DNA from: Phytohabitans houttuyneae
GTDB lineage: Bacteria; Actinomycetota; Actinomycetes; Mycobacteriales; Micromonosporaceae
Length of the DNA stretch: 64,000 nt
Reading direction: 5' to 3'
Assembly (NCBI RefSeq): GCF_011764425.1
Contig: NZ_BLPF01000001.1
Span: 3,959,001-4,023,000, forward strand
Position 1 is the first letter of the stretch, and each line of letters starts with the position of its first letter. Positions 55,350-64,000 of the stretch are shown piece by piece. Under the pieces are notes generated by a model. That model was not told the origin of the DNA. It saw only the letters and a list, made by a program, of their open reading frames with translations, and searched no databases. The position numbers were made by a program, and so were the translations under genes.

Positions 55350-56671
55350 GCGGCCGAACCGACAAGCTCCTTGGCCGGGGTGACCTCGATGTCCTCGCTC
55401 GGCTCGTCGCCGGCCGGCTTGATGTCCAGTGGGTGTGCCAGCTCGTCCTTCGGCATCTTGGCCAGCACGATCGCGAGGACAGCGATGCCGGTCGGCACCA
55501 GGCCGGCGACCGCGAACGTCGCGCCAAGGCCGATGCCGCTGCTGACCGGGCCGGCAAGCGCCATCGACACCGGCATGAAGACCAGCGAGACGAAGAAGTC
55601 GAGGCTGGAGACGCGGCCGAGCATGTGCGGCGGCACCCGGCGCTGCAGCAGCGTGCCCCAGATGACCATCGGCGCCGAGAAGCAGATGCCGACCACGAAG
55701 ACGGCCGCGGCGATGACCCACACGTTGGCGGACAGGCCGATCAGCACCAGCGGGAGGCAGCCGGCGCCCCAGAAGAGGTTCATGACGGTGAGGTAGCGGC
55801 GGGGCATCTTGAACATCGCCATGCCGAGCGAACCGATCGCGCCGCCGACGCCGAACGCCGCCATGACGATCGCGTGGTCGCCGGGCCCGCCGCCGGCGCG
55901 GTCCTTGATGACGAACGGGATCAGCACCTCGACCGGACCCATGATCAACAGGATCAGCGCCGAGGCGAAGAGCAGCGTGGCGAGCAGCCAGGGCGTGCGC
56001 ACCATGTACACGAAGCCGGCCTTGAGATCGACCACCGCGGAGCGGACCGGATGGGCCGGCTCGGCGACCTTGTCGCGGCGCAGCGGCACCTGGCGCACGA
56101 GCAGCAGGAACGCGACCCCGATCGCCTCCAGCACCGCCACCACGGCGATCGCCGCGCCCGGCGAGGAGGCCGCGATCAGCGCGCTGGCCAGCGCGGGTCC
56201 CGCGGCCTGCATGATGGTCGGCCGCAGCATGCCCTCGACGCCGTTGGCCGCCATCAGGTCTTCGGCCGGCAGGATCGAGGGGAGCATCGCCGAATACGCC
56301 GGGTAGGTGAACCCATTGCCGAGGCCGATCACGCCGGCGGCCACGATCAGATGCCACAGGTGCAGCACGTCACCAACCGCGAGCGCGGCGACCGCGGCGA
56401 TCGCCACCGTGCGCGCGCCGGCGACGGCGAGCAGGATCCGGCGCTGCGGCACCCGGTCGGCCAGCACGCCGCCGAGCAGCGTGGTGGCCACCATGCCGCC
56501 CGCCGCCGCGGCCGACACGAGCGAGAGCTCCGTGGGCCCGCCCCCGAGCGCGATGACCTGCCAGACCAGCGCGATCAGCCAGACACCCGCGGCGAACAGG
56601 GACATCGTGACCGAGCCGGCGAGCAGCCGGTACTGCCCCAGCGGAACGGGCGCAGCGGCCCCCGCATCCAT
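55346..56671 (-). CDS. MFS transporter, EntS/TMEFS-like
   Basis: A 441-residue protein with 12 hydrophobic helices, VLADRVPQRRILL in the loop after helix 2 (the MFS signature) and the MFS_3 type layout of siderophore and drug exporters. ATG 56671 (MDAGAAAPVPLGQY) has a poor ribosome site. A much better site (GGGGCAGGACG) precedes an ATG at 56703 reading MSEVTATSGSR in the other frame; one missing base near 56680 would join that start to the transporter. A frameshift in the first codons is therefore possible, but the listed start may work. Confidence 0.82.
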   Translation of the reverse strand: MDAGAAAPVPLGQYRLLAGSVTMSLFAAGVWLIALVWQVIALGGGPTELSLVSAAAAGGMVATTLLGGVLADRVPQRRILLAVAGARTVAIAAVAALAVGDVLHLWHLIVAAGVIGLGNGFTYPAYSAMLPSILPAEDLMAANGVEGMLRPTIMQAAGPALASALIAASSPGAAIAVVAVLEAIGVAFLLLVRQVPLRRDKVAEPAHPVRSAVVDLKAGFVYMVRTPWLLATLLFASALILLIMGPVEVLIPFVIKDRAGGGPGDHAIVMAAFGVGGAIGSLGMAMFKMPRRYLTVMNLFWGAGCLPLVLIGLSANVWVIAAAVFVVGICFSAPMVIWGTLLQRRVPPHMLGRVSSLDFFVSLVFMPVSMALAGPVSSGIGLGATFAVAGLVPTGIAVLAIVLAKMPKDELAHPLDIKPAGDEPSEDIEVTPAKELVGSAA

Positions 56672-56703
56672 CGCGACCCGCTTGTGGCGGTGACCTCGCT
56701 CAT

Positions 56704-57465
56704 CGTCCTGCCCCTCGTGTGGTGTGCGTACACCTTCTGAGGACTATGACGACTGGCACCGACAAAACTCATCGGCGTTTGCGCTACTGCGCAGGTCGGG
56801 TGCCGGTGGCGGGCATGCGGTGGGCCCGCCACCGGTCACCCTGGTCGCTTTCTCAGGGAGGAGGAGCCCGCGGCGAAGGAGGGGGCCTCCGGCGCGGGCG
56901 TACCACGAGAAGAGCGACCGCGCCCGCCGGGCCCGCACCAGCCATACCGGAGGCCGGACCGCGTGACGTGGCGAGCGCGCCCGAGCCGGAGACGGTGGGC
57001 GTTGGGGGGCGCGCCACCGCCTCCGGCCGGACGGCTGGGGCATGGGTCGAACGCCGTGGTGGGCACGCTGCCGAGGGCGGCGCCGGCCGTCGTGCCGGCC
57101 GGGCGGGCGCCACCGCTCCGACCGCGGCCGACAGCCGCCCCGGCCAATGTGCCCCCATTGTGGATTCCTCCTACGTGCCCACCAGGCGCTTCCGGAAGTC
57201 GATGCCAACAGACCCGGTACAAGCGGCGCGACCGGTCGATCGGGCCGAGGCCGTGGGCAAACAGGTAACGGGTGCCGACGTCTGGGCACATTTCGCGTCC
57301 GGGGCCGTTTCCCGGTAACGCGATGCGGGACACCTTGCGCGTGCCGGACTCAACAATGCGCCCACCGACGGTAGCCACGGTCCCCCGCGACAGGTGTAAC
57401 GTGCTGGCTCGGCGGGGTTCGACGGGGGGCGGACGAAACGGACCAGCGCGACAGGAATCGAGGCT
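56704..57465. other. Intergenic stretch without a supported gene
   Basis: About 760 bases between the MFS gene and the sigma factor. The frames here have third-position GC well below neighbouring genes and no good ribosome site with conserved protein. The last 60 bases (GGTGTAACGTGCTGGC) probably hold the sigma-factor promoter. I see no RNA gene. Confidence 0.5.
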
Positions 57466-58068
57466 TTGGACGACGAGGAACTCGCGGGCGCCCTCGCCGA
57501 TGCGGCACGAGGAGACTCCGTGGCCTTCGCCGCCCTGTGGCGGGCGCAGCAGCCAGCACTGCTGCGCTACCTGCGGGTGATCGTAGGCGATACGGCCGAG
57601 GACGTGGCATCCGAGACGTGGCTTCAGACGGCAAAGGCCCTGCGCGACTTCAGCGGGACGCCGGCCGGCTTCCGGGTGTGGCTGTTCACGATCGCCCGCA
57701 ACCGCGCGATCGACGAGCGGCGGCGGGTCCGGCGCCGGCCCGAGGAGCCTCGCGACCTGGTCGAGCGTGAGCTGCCCGGCGCGCATCCCGACGTGGCCAA
57801 CGAGGTGATCCAGCGGTCCGAGACCGACTGGGCACTGAGCGTGATCGCCACGCTGCCCAAGGACCAGGCCGAGGCGGTGACGCTGCGGGTCGTGGCGGGG
57901 CTCGACGTCGCGCAGACCGCCCAGGTGCTGGGCAAGCGCCCAGGGGCGGTGCGGATCGCCGCGATGCGGGGCCTGCGCCGCCTCGCCGAGCACGCCGAGG
58001 TCAAGACCCGTCGCGCCGACTCGCGGCCGCCGCTGGACCTGCAGTCACCGCGCACCGAGGGGGTGTAA
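57466..58068 (+). CDS. ECF-type RNA polymerase sigma factor
   Basis: About 200 residues. Region 2 (about 20-90) has LLRYLRVIVGDTAEDVASETWLQ and FTIARNRAIDERRR, the -10 recognition and core-binding parts. Region 4 (about 135-185) has LPKDQAEAVTLRVVAGLDVAQTAQVLGKRPGAVRI. TTG 57466 is the likely start. It recruits RNA polymerase to a small stress- or surface-related regulon. The next gene, five bases on, encodes a membrane protein that may be its partner. Confidence 0.88.
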   Translation: MDDEELAGALADAARGDSVAFAALWRAQQPALLRYLRVIVGDTAEDVASETWLQTAKALRDFSGTPAGFRVWLFTIARNRAIDERRRVRRRPEEPRDLVERELPGAHPDVANEVIQRSETDWALSVIATLPKDQAEAVTLRVVAGLDVAQTAQVLGKRPGAVRIAAMRGLRRLAEHAEVKTRRADSRPPLDLQSPRTEGV

Positions 58069-58072
58069 CGCC

Positions 58073-58822
58073 GTGCCACTTTGGGACGCTTTTTCCAATG
58101 TCATGCGTATCTCGCGAAGGCGCCGTGTGCGGCGGGACGAGGCCGAGCGCCTCCTCACCGGCGGCCACGACGCTGCCCACCCTGAGCTGAGCCGCCTGCT
58201 CGCCGCGGCCGCCGCGCCGCCGCAGCCGCACGAGCTGACCGGGCTGGACGCGGCCCTGGCCGCCTTCGAGCAGGCGGGCCGGGTCGAGCAGCGGGTTTCC
58301 GCGCCCCGGCGACGGCGGGTGCTCCGGCCGCTGGCCGCCGTCGCAGCGGTGTCCGGCCTGCTCGTGGGCGGCGTCGCCGTGGCGGCCGAGACCGGGTACC
58401 TGCCCGGCACCGATCCGCCGCCGTCGCGGCAGAGCCTCGACAGCCGCGAAGCGCCGCCCGCCTCGACCCGGACAAGCCCCGGCCGCGGGAGCGGCCCGGT
58501 CGGTACGCCCGCCCCCTCCGCGACCTCTCCGCCGGCGGCGACCCGCGACATGGCCAAGCTCTGCAAGAGCTGGGAGCAGGCGCGGGAAAAGGGCAAGAAG
58601 CCGATGAAGCCGGAAGACCTGCGCGAGCTGGCCAGCGCGGCCGGCGGCGAGGACAGGATTCCCGGCTTCTGTGCCCCGCTGCTCCAGCCGCCCGGCAGGC
58701 GGTCGGCGACTCCCACTCCCTCGCGGACGCATCCTTCGCCGAGCCATCCAAATCCACCGGGAGCGTCCGACCGCCCCGGCAACGACAGGGGCAACCAAAG
58801 GGACGGTGGCCCGGCCGGTTAG
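58073..58822 (+). CDS. Membrane protein paired with the ECF sigma factor
   Basis: A 249-residue protein. The cytoplasmic part (about 1-80) has the basic RISRRRRVRRDEAERLL and HELTGLDAALAAFEQ. One membrane helix spans about 85-107, followed by a Pro/Ser-rich outer tail with a Cys pair (LCKSWEQ and GFCAPLL). Position after an ECF sigma gene fits an anti-sigma or sensing role, but no zinc-containing anti-sigma motif is present. Confidence 0.7.
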   Translation: MPLWDAFSNVMRISRRRRVRRDEAERLLTGGHDAAHPELSRLLAAAAAPPQPHELTGLDAALAAFEQAGRVEQRVSAPRRRRVLRPLAAVAAVSGLLVGGVAVAAETGYLPGTDPPPSRQSLDSREAPPASTRTSPGRGSGPVGTPAPSATSPPAATRDMAKLCKSWEQAREKGKKPMKPEDLRELASAAGGEDRIPGFCAPLLQPPGRRSATPTPSRTHPSPSHPNPPGASDRPGNDRGNQRDGGPAG

Positions 58823-58836
58823 GCCAGGCCACCGTC
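58802..58836. terminator. Bidirectional hairpin terminator
   Basis: GACGGTGGCC (58802-58811) pairs with GGCCACCGTC (58827-58836), overlapping the stop of the sigma-partner gene and facing the GH87 stop. Confidence 0.6.
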
Positions 58837-58848
58837 ATCGAGGGCGGG

Positions 58849-61800
58849 CTAGCCGCCGGTGATCTGGAACTGTGAGCCCGGCTCGACCACGATGTTTCCG
58901 GTCGCCGAGTTCGTGATGGTGACGTTGGTCAGCGTCGCGCTGCCGCGGGCGCTGCCCTGCGCCAGGATGCCGGCGCCGTTGTTCGACTTGTCGATGCGCA
59001 CGTTCGTGATGACGACGCCCGGTATGTTGCCGCCGCCGCCCTTGAACTGGATGCCGTCGTACGTGGAATCGATGATGTCGCTGTCGCGGATGACGACACC
59101 GGGGATGTCCCGCCCGGGGGCAAATATCGTGATGGCGCCAAACTTCTGCTGCTCGCCCCAGAAGACGCCGCCGCACCGGTAGAGCCCGTTGTTGGCGAGC
59201 AATGTGGTGCCGGAGAAGGGCTGCGGGCTGTGATCGGTCGCCAGCATGATGCCCGGGTAGTTCATCGTGTCGTAGATGAGGTTGTTCTCGGCCGTGTTTC
59301 CGTACCCGCCGTAGATGGCGATGCCATTCGCCCGCCACGGCAGCTGGATCGTGTTGTTGGTGAAGTGGTTGTCGTGCCCGATGTCGGTGGCCTGGTCCTT
59401 GACGTAGGTGCTCGACCAGACCGCCAGAGAGTCGTCACCGGTCGTACGGAACGAGGAGTTGAAGACCCGCGAGTTTCGCGTGCTGTTGGCGAAGTTGATG
59501 CCGTCGGCGTACGTGTTGCGGATCCGCATCCCGGAGAAGTCGAGGCCGTCGCCCGGGTTCCAGTACGCGGGGGTGTCCGAGTAGTCGCGGCCGACCCAGG
59601 CTCCGACGTTGACGTGCTCGATCCACACATTGCTGATTCGGGTGTTCTTGCCGAGCCGCCCGTTGATCCCGTGACCTCGGTTGGCGCGGTTGGTGGTCAT
59701 ACCGAAGATGGCCAGGTCCGAAATCTGGGTGTTGTCGTCGATGTCGAAGCCGACGTTGCCCTCGTGCGGGTGGTTGATGTTGCCCTGCACGTTCTGCGGC
59801 TCGGTGTTCGTGTAGAGCTTGGTGTGCCACGTGCCCGCGCCGCGGATCACGGCGTTGCGGATGCCCTTCTGGTTGTACTGGCCACGGGTCGGATCCGGCG
59901 ACAGGATCTTCTGCTCCTGGCGCCACTCACCGGCCGGGATCCAGACGCAGCTGATGACGCCGTTTTCATCGTCGGTCACGGCCCGCTGGATGGCCGCGCT
60001 GTCGTCGACGCCGTCGCCCGCCACCGCGCCGTACTGCGTGATCGAGGTGCACCCGGCGGGCTGGGACAGCGCCGGAGCCACCTGCTCCAGGTCGACGAGA
60101 TCGATGATGTAGAACTGCGCGCCGTCGTTCGCGTCCCGCTGGAGCCGGAACTTGGTGCCTGGCGGGTAGCTCTGCCCGAGCAGCGCGTTCGACTCGTCGA
60201 AGAGCCGGCGGGCGTTCGCCTGCGGCGAGTTCGAGAGCCCCTCGGTGTCGTCGGTCGTGCCGTACAGCCAGCTGTTGCGCGACGACAGCGTGATCTTCCG
60301 GGAGAACGTGCCGTTGATGTAGAGGCTGATGGTGGCCTCGATGCCACCGCCGCCGGCCGAGTCCGGAATCGAGTTGCGCACCACGATCGAGTTCGCCTGG
60401 TTGGTCGAGGTGAACTCGACGTACTGACCCGTGCTGTTCAGCCGCACCGACTGGCGCCCCGAGGACTCGGTGGCGAAGTTGGTGTGCCCGAACGTGCGCA
60501 GCGGGTCGGCCACCAGCAGCGTGCCCTGGTAGTCGGCGGCCTCGGCCTCGTACTCGGTGTACGGCACCGCGGCGCCCCGCCCGACCACGATCGAACGGGC
60601 GAGCGAGTTGTTGTTCTCGTTCGTCTCGGTGACCGCGTTTGTCGCGTCGGCGGTGGCCGTGATGGTGGCGCCACCGCTTGTCGCGGTCCAGCTGCCGCTG
60701 ATTGCCACATTGACGGTCGCGCCGGCCGCGATGGAGGCGGTGTTGGTGTTCAGCGTCGTACCGCCCACGACGACCCGGGTCACCGTCGTCGCGCCGCTCG
60801 CGGTGGTGCCGCGGTTGTTGACCGCCACCGTGAACGTGACGGACGCACCGACCGCCGGGTTCGGCGGGTTCGAGGTGATGTTGGTGACCTGCAGGTCCGG
60901 CCCCGGCGCCTGGGCCACGACCAGCGGCGACGGCGCGGTGAAGCTGTTGTTCGCGTCGTCCTGCTCGACGATCTGGTTGGCCGGGTCGACCGTGGCCGTG
61001 TAGCTGTAGCTGCCCATCGGGCGGGTACCGGCGTTGAACGTGACGGTCGCCGAGGCGCCGGCGGCGAGGCCCGCCACCGGGGCGCTGCCGACCAGCCCGC
61101 CACCGAGGTTGAAGTTGACCGAGGTCGCCCCGGCGGCTGCCGAGCCGGCGTTGCGGACGGTGGCCGAGAGGTTGATTGGACTCGCCTCGTTCGGCGCGGC
61201 CGGCGTCCAGGTGGCCGCGGACACGACCAGGTCGGGGTTGGGCGCCATGGTGCCGATGACCTGCACCTCGGCGACCTGCCCACCGGGTGCGCCGCTGTTG
61301 GCCGTGAACCGCAGCTGCACGTCGGCGGTACGACCGGTGACCGGGATCGTCACCGAGTTCTGGTTGACCGACGGGCTGAAGCTGTACGTTCCCGCCGCTC
61401 GCAGCGACGTGTACCCGGTGGCACCCTGGTCCCGGCCGAGGACCTCGATGTTCTGCGTGCGCGCGCCCCACGCGGAGTCGGGGTTGAGCTTGACCGTCAC
61501 CGAGCTGATGTCGGCGTTCGCGCCCAGCTTGACGGTCAGCGTCGCGGGGAAGCCCGCCGACTCCCAGTACGTGGCGAGGTTGCCGTCGTTGGCGTTGGTC
61601 GCCACGAACGTGTGGATGTGGGAGGACTCCTCCATCGGCTTGCCGGCGGCGAGGTTGGTGCCACCCGGCGGGTTTTCACCGACCCGCGTGACGTGGTTGC
61701 TGTCGGCGGAGACGTTGTTGGCGGCGTCGCGGGCCCGCACGAAGTACTCCACGGTCGCGGTCGACGGCTGGGTGTCGGTGTACGTGAGCACGTTGCCCGC

Positions 61801-63165
61801 CACGCTCGCCCGCTCGGCGCCGTTGGCGAAGATCGTGTACCCGGTGACGCCCACGTTGTCGGTCGACGCGTTCCACGTCAGCCTGATCTGGCCGGCGGCC
61901 GGCTGGGTGAACGCGAGCCCACCCGGCGCGCTGGGCGCCTGGCTGTCGCCGCCACTGCCGGTGCGGGTGACGTGGTTGCTGTCCGCGGACTCGTTGCCGG
62001 CCGCGTCCCGGGCCCGCACGAAGTACTCGACGGTCACGTTCGTCGGCTGGTTCTCGGTGTACGAGAGCACGTTGCCGGCGAGCGTCGCGATCGGGGTGTT
62101 GTCGCGGTAGACCGCGTACCCGGTCACGCCGACGTTGTCGGTGGAGGCGGTCCAGGCGAGCCGGATCTGGCCCGTGGCCGGCTGGGTCAGCACCAGGTTG
62201 CCCGGCGCCGAGGGCGGCTGGGTGTCCCCACTTGTCGTGCCGTACACCTCGAACTCGCTGAGCTGACCGGCTGGCCAGCCGGTGTTCGCGGTGATGTTGA
62301 CCCGCACGTACCGTGCCGAGGTGGCGGTGAAGTCGATCGTGACGGTGTTGGCCGACGCCGGGTCGAACGCCCGCGCGGCCGACGCGGAGAGCGTGCTGAA
62401 CGTGCTCCCGTTCGCGCTGCCCTGCACGGACAGCGTCTGCGTGCGCGCACCCCAGCCGGTCGGCAGCTTGAGCACGACCCGGCTCACGTTCGCCGCCGCG
62501 CCGAGATCCACCTGGATCCACTGTGGAAACGCGTTGTTCGCACTCTCCCAGTAGCTGCCCTGGTTGCCGTCGTTGGCGAGGTTGGCACCGAGGCCGCCCT
62601 GCGCACTGCTCGCCGAGAGCACCTTGCCGGTGGCGAGGTTGCCGCTACCACCGCTGGCGCCGTAGATCTCCAGCTCGGAGAGCTGCGCGGCCGGCCAGCC
62701 GGTGTTGGCGGTGACGTTCACCCGGACGTACCGCGCGCTCGCGGCGGTGAAGTTGACGGTGACCGCGTTGCCGCTGGCCGGGTTGAAGACGCGGCCGGCG
62801 GACGCGGAGAGAGTGCTGAAGTTTGTGCCGTTGGTGCTGCCCTGCACGCTCAGCGTCTGGGTGCGGGTCTCCCAGTTGCTCGGGAGCTTGAGCACGACCT
62901 GGTCGATGCTCACACTGCTGCCGAGGTCGACCTGCACCCACTGGGGCAGTGAGTTGTTGGGGCTCTCCCAGTAGGAGGCCGCGTTGCCGTCGTTGACGTT
63001 GCCCGCGCCGTACGGCCCGGTGGACCCGCTGGCCGACGCGGTGCGCCCGGCGGCCAGGTTGGGTCCGCCGGCCGCCGACGCGGGTGCCGGTGCGAGCCCG
63101 GCGTAGACGAGACCGGCGGCGAGGAAGCCGCTGATCAGCCGCCAGCTGAGCTGTTTCCGTCTCAT
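58849..63165 (-). CDS. Large secreted GH87-type alpha-1,3-glucanase
   Basis: A 1438-residue secreted enzyme with signal peptide (about 1-32). Two discoidin (F5/8 C) domains lie at about 35-165 and 170-305, two fibronectin III domains at about 315-490, and a third discoidin at about 500-640. Two CARDB domains lie at about 645-860, a carbohydrate-binding-like domain at about 870-1040 and a beta-helix catalytic domain at about 1045-1438. The catalytic Asps are ADGINF (about 1220) and, 23 and 24 residues on, the pair in TTGDDSLAVW (about 1243-1244), the GH87 spacing as I recall it. Accessory domains of discoidin and CBM type are known in GH87 mutanases. It should bind and cut insoluble alpha-1,3-glucan. 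ATG 63165 has an AAGGGG site. Confidence 0.86.
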   Translation of the reverse strand: MRRKQLSWRLISGFLAAGLVYAGLAPAPASAAGGPNLAAGRTASASGSTGPYGAGNVNDGNAASYWESPNNSLPQWVQVDLGSSVSIDQVVLKLPSNWETRTQTLSVQGSTNGTNFSTLSASAGRVFNPASGNAVTVNFTAASARYVRVNVTANTGWPAAQLSELEIYGASGGSGNLATGKVLSASSAQGGLGANLANDGNQGSYWESANNAFPQWIQVDLGAAANVSRVVLKLPTGWGARTQTLSVQGSANGSTFSTLSASAARAFDPASANTVTIDFTATSARYVRVNITANTGWPAGQLSEFEVYGTTSGDTQPPSAPGNLVLTQPATGQIRLAWTASTDNVGVTGYAVYRDNTPIATLAGNVLSYTENQPTNVTVEYFVRARDAAGNESADSNHVTRTGSGGDSQAPSAPGGLAFTQPAAGQIRLTWNASTDNVGVTGYTIFANGAERASVAGNVLTYTDTQPSTATVEYFVRARDAANNVSADSNHVTRVGENPPGGTNLAAGKPMEESSHIHTFVATNANDGNLATYWESAGFPATLTVKLGANADISSVTVKLNPDSAWGARTQNIEVLGRDQGATGYTSLRAAGTYSFSPSVNQNSVTIPVTGRTADVQLRFTANSGAPGGQVAEVQVIGTMAPNPDLVVSAATWTPAAPNEASPINLSATVRNAGSAAAGATSVNFNLGGGLVGSAPVAGLAAGASATVTFNAGTRPMGSYSYTATVDPANQIVEQDDANNSFTAPSPLVVAQAPGPDLQVTNITSNPPNPAVGASVTFTVAVNNRGTTASGATTVTRVVVGGTTLNTNTASIAAGATVNVAISGSWTATSGGATITATADATNAVTETNENNNSLARSIVVGRGAAVPYTEYEAEAADYQGTLLVADPLRTFGHTNFATESSGRQSVRLNSTGQYVEFTSTNQANSIVVRNSIPDSAGGGGIEATISLYINGTFSRKITLSSRNSWLYGTTDDTEGLSNSPQANARRLFDESNALLGQSYPPGTKFRLQRDANDGAQFYIIDLVDLEQVAPALSQPAGCTSITQYGAVAGDGVDDSAAIQRAVTDDENGVISCVWIPAGEWRQEQKILSPDPTRGQYNQKGIRNAVIRGAGTWHTKLYTNTEPQNVQGNINHPHEGNVGFDIDDNTQISDLAIFGMTTNRANRGHGINGRLGKNTRISNVWIEHVNVGAWVGRDYSDTPAYWNPGDGLDFSGMRIRNTYADGINFANSTRNSRVFNSSFRTTGDDSLAVWSSTYVKDQATDIGHDNHFTNNTIQLPWRANGIAIYGGYGNTAENNLIYDTMNYPGIMLATDHSPQPFSGTTLLANNGLYRCGGVFWGEQQKFGAITIFAPGRDIPGVVIRDSDIIDSTYDGIQFKGGGGNIPGVVITNVRIDKSNNGAGILAQGSARGSATLTNVTITNSATGNIVVEPGSQFQITGG

Positions 63166-63265
63166 GGTGTCCCCTTGTGCTGGTGAACGACAGAGGTGGA
63201 GCGCCGCTGGTCCGGGACAGCCGTGCGGCATGGCGGTGTTGTTTAGTGCGAGCTTCTGCTAGCTT

Positions 63266-63277
63266 CTTGCGCGCAAG
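63266..63277. promoter_or_regulatory. Palindromic operator candidate before the GH87 gene
   Basis: CTTGCGCGCAAG is a perfect 12-bp palindrome; a further TTCTTGCGGG half-like copy lies at about 63285-63294. The span 63166-63319 otherwise holds only the leader. Confidence 0.4.
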
Positions 63278-63319
63278 CATCGAATTCTTGCGGGCTAGGC
63301 GTCTAAGGTTTCAGATATG

Positions 63320-64000
63320 TCACTGGTTCGTCAACAGCTCACGCACATCGATCGTCACGCCGGTCGATCCCTCGGAAAGCTCCCAGAGGCGGCGCTGCGC
63401 GGTGACGTCGTACGACTGCGGCGATGACTCGATCTTGGCCGGATGCCCGGTGAACTGGGTCCGGCCGGGCGGACCGAAGAAGTCGCCGCCGCGCGCGTCC
63501 GGGTCGACCGCGGCGCGCAGCGTGGCGAGGGCGCCGACCCTCGGGTCCTGCAGCAGCCACCAGGTGAGCGGCCGCAGCCAGCGGCTCATCACCGCCCGGG
63601 AGGCCGGGTCGAGCTCCCGACCGAACTCGGTCCGCGCGTTGCCCGGGTGGGCCGCCACCGCGATCGTGTGCGCGCCGGCCGCCGCGAACCGCCGCTGCAA
63701 CTCGTACGTGAACAGCAGGTTGGCGAGCTTCGACTGGAAGTAGGCGGCGCGGTCGCGGGCGCTGTAGACCCAGCCGCGGGTGAAGTGCGGGTCGTCGAAG
63801 TTGAACCCGCCGGACCCGAACCGGTGGCCAATGCTGCTCACGGTGACGACGCGCGAGCCTGGCACCGGCAGCAGGCGGTCGAGGACGAGCCCGGTGAAGG
63901 CGAACGGGCCGAGGTGGTTGGTAGCGAGTGTCCGCTCGAAACCGTCCACCGTGGTCTCTCGGCGCGGCCACAGGCCGCCGGCATTGTTGACCAGCAGGTC
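63320..64000 (-). CDS. Short-chain dehydrogenase/reductase, 5' end missing
   Basis: About 226 residues of an SDR running off the right edge; the frame is open to position 64000. The visible part begins DLLVNNAGG, the conserved NNAG, and continues with LATNHLGPFAFTGLVLD. It then has the serine in VVTVSSIGH and the catalytic AYFQSKLANLL, with the active-site Tyr and Lys. This order matches the retinol-dehydrogenase-like/WWOX-like SDR group common in actinobacteria. The nucleotide-binding glycine motif lies outside the window. The substrate is unknown. Confidence 0.85.
   Translation of the reverse strand, partial: DLLVNNAGGLWPRRETTVDGFERTLATNHLGPFAFTGLVLDRLLPVPGSRVVTVSSIGHRFGSGGFNFDDPHFTRGWVYSARDRAAYFQSKLANLLFTYELQRRFAAAGAHTIAVAAHPGNARTEFGRELDPASRAVMSRWLRPLTWWLLQDPRVGALATLRAAVDPDARGGDFFGPPGRTQFTGHPAKIESSPQSYDVTAQRRLWELSEGSTGVTIDVRELLTNQ

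Noticed and set aside
56719-57318. 199-residue plus-strand frame in the intergenic stretch
   Set aside because: Third-position GC is well below real neighbours, no ribosome site and no recognisable domain.
59230-62952. 1240-residue plus-strand frame opposite the large GH87 gene
   Set aside because: No domains and Arg/Val/Asp-rich composition; the minus strand has seven recognisable domains.

Overview
The window is very GC-rich, with dense GTG/ATG starts, 4-bp ATGA/GTGA gene overlaps, an AfsR/SARP regulator, ROK and LacI regulators and many secreted carbohydrate-active enzymes. This fits a chromosomal segment of a filamentous actinobacterium, most likely a member of the Micromonosporaceae. 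That placement is inferred from style and gene families, not from a marker gene. I see no rRNA, tRNA, CRISPR array, insertion sequence or prophage gene.

Positions 1-13.8 kb are general functions. They hold a partial duplicated-module protein, small membrane proteins, a deacetylase/glycosyltransferase fusion, a P-loop kinase-like protein, an AfsR-type regulator, moeA, ahcY behind a probable S-adenosylhomocysteine riboswitch, an MMPL transporter and a TetR regulator. Positions 13.9-26.2 kb are a pectin/hemicellulose region on the minus strand. A pectinesterase-pectate lyase pair lies there, next to a long overlapping operon of solute-binding protein, two permeases, Gfo/Idh/MocA oxidoreductase, GH43, two PmoA-like proteins and a ROK regulator. 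The two transcription units share a nearly identical promoter-operator element, so the ROK protein probably controls both.

Positions 26.3-37.7 kb are a second sugar regulon. A LacI regulator with three AACCGGTT operators is divergent from an approximately 10-kb operon. The operon holds four successive Gfo/Idh/MocA oxidoreductases (one frameshifted), an ABC importer, a GH42-like glycosidase and an alpha/beta hydrolase. A decayed acetyltransferase, an SDR, a VOC protein and a membrane protein follow.

Positions 40.2-44 kb carry a DUF4956 - VTC (polyphosphate polymerase fold) - secreted CotH-kinase operon. It is the most unusual system in the window: the CotH protein has an N-terminal chitobiase-type domain and a C-terminal CBM2. 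Positions 44-64 kb carry two GH87-type (alpha-1,3-glucanase/mycodextranase) proteins, a secreted double beta-helix protein, a GH20 hexosaminidase, several redox enzymes, a TetR/FAD-monooxygenase pair, an MFS transporter, an ECF sigma factor with a membrane partner, and a truncated SDR at the right edge.

Together, the secreted lyases, esterases and glycosidases would cut plant-wall (pectin, arabinan/xylan) and fungal or microbial wall polysaccharides (alpha-1,3-glucan, N-acetylglucosaminides). The two ABC importers and the cytoplasmic glycosidases and dehydrogenases would consume the products. Apparent single-base losses disrupt two reading frames and possibly a third, so either assembly errors or young pseudogenes are present.
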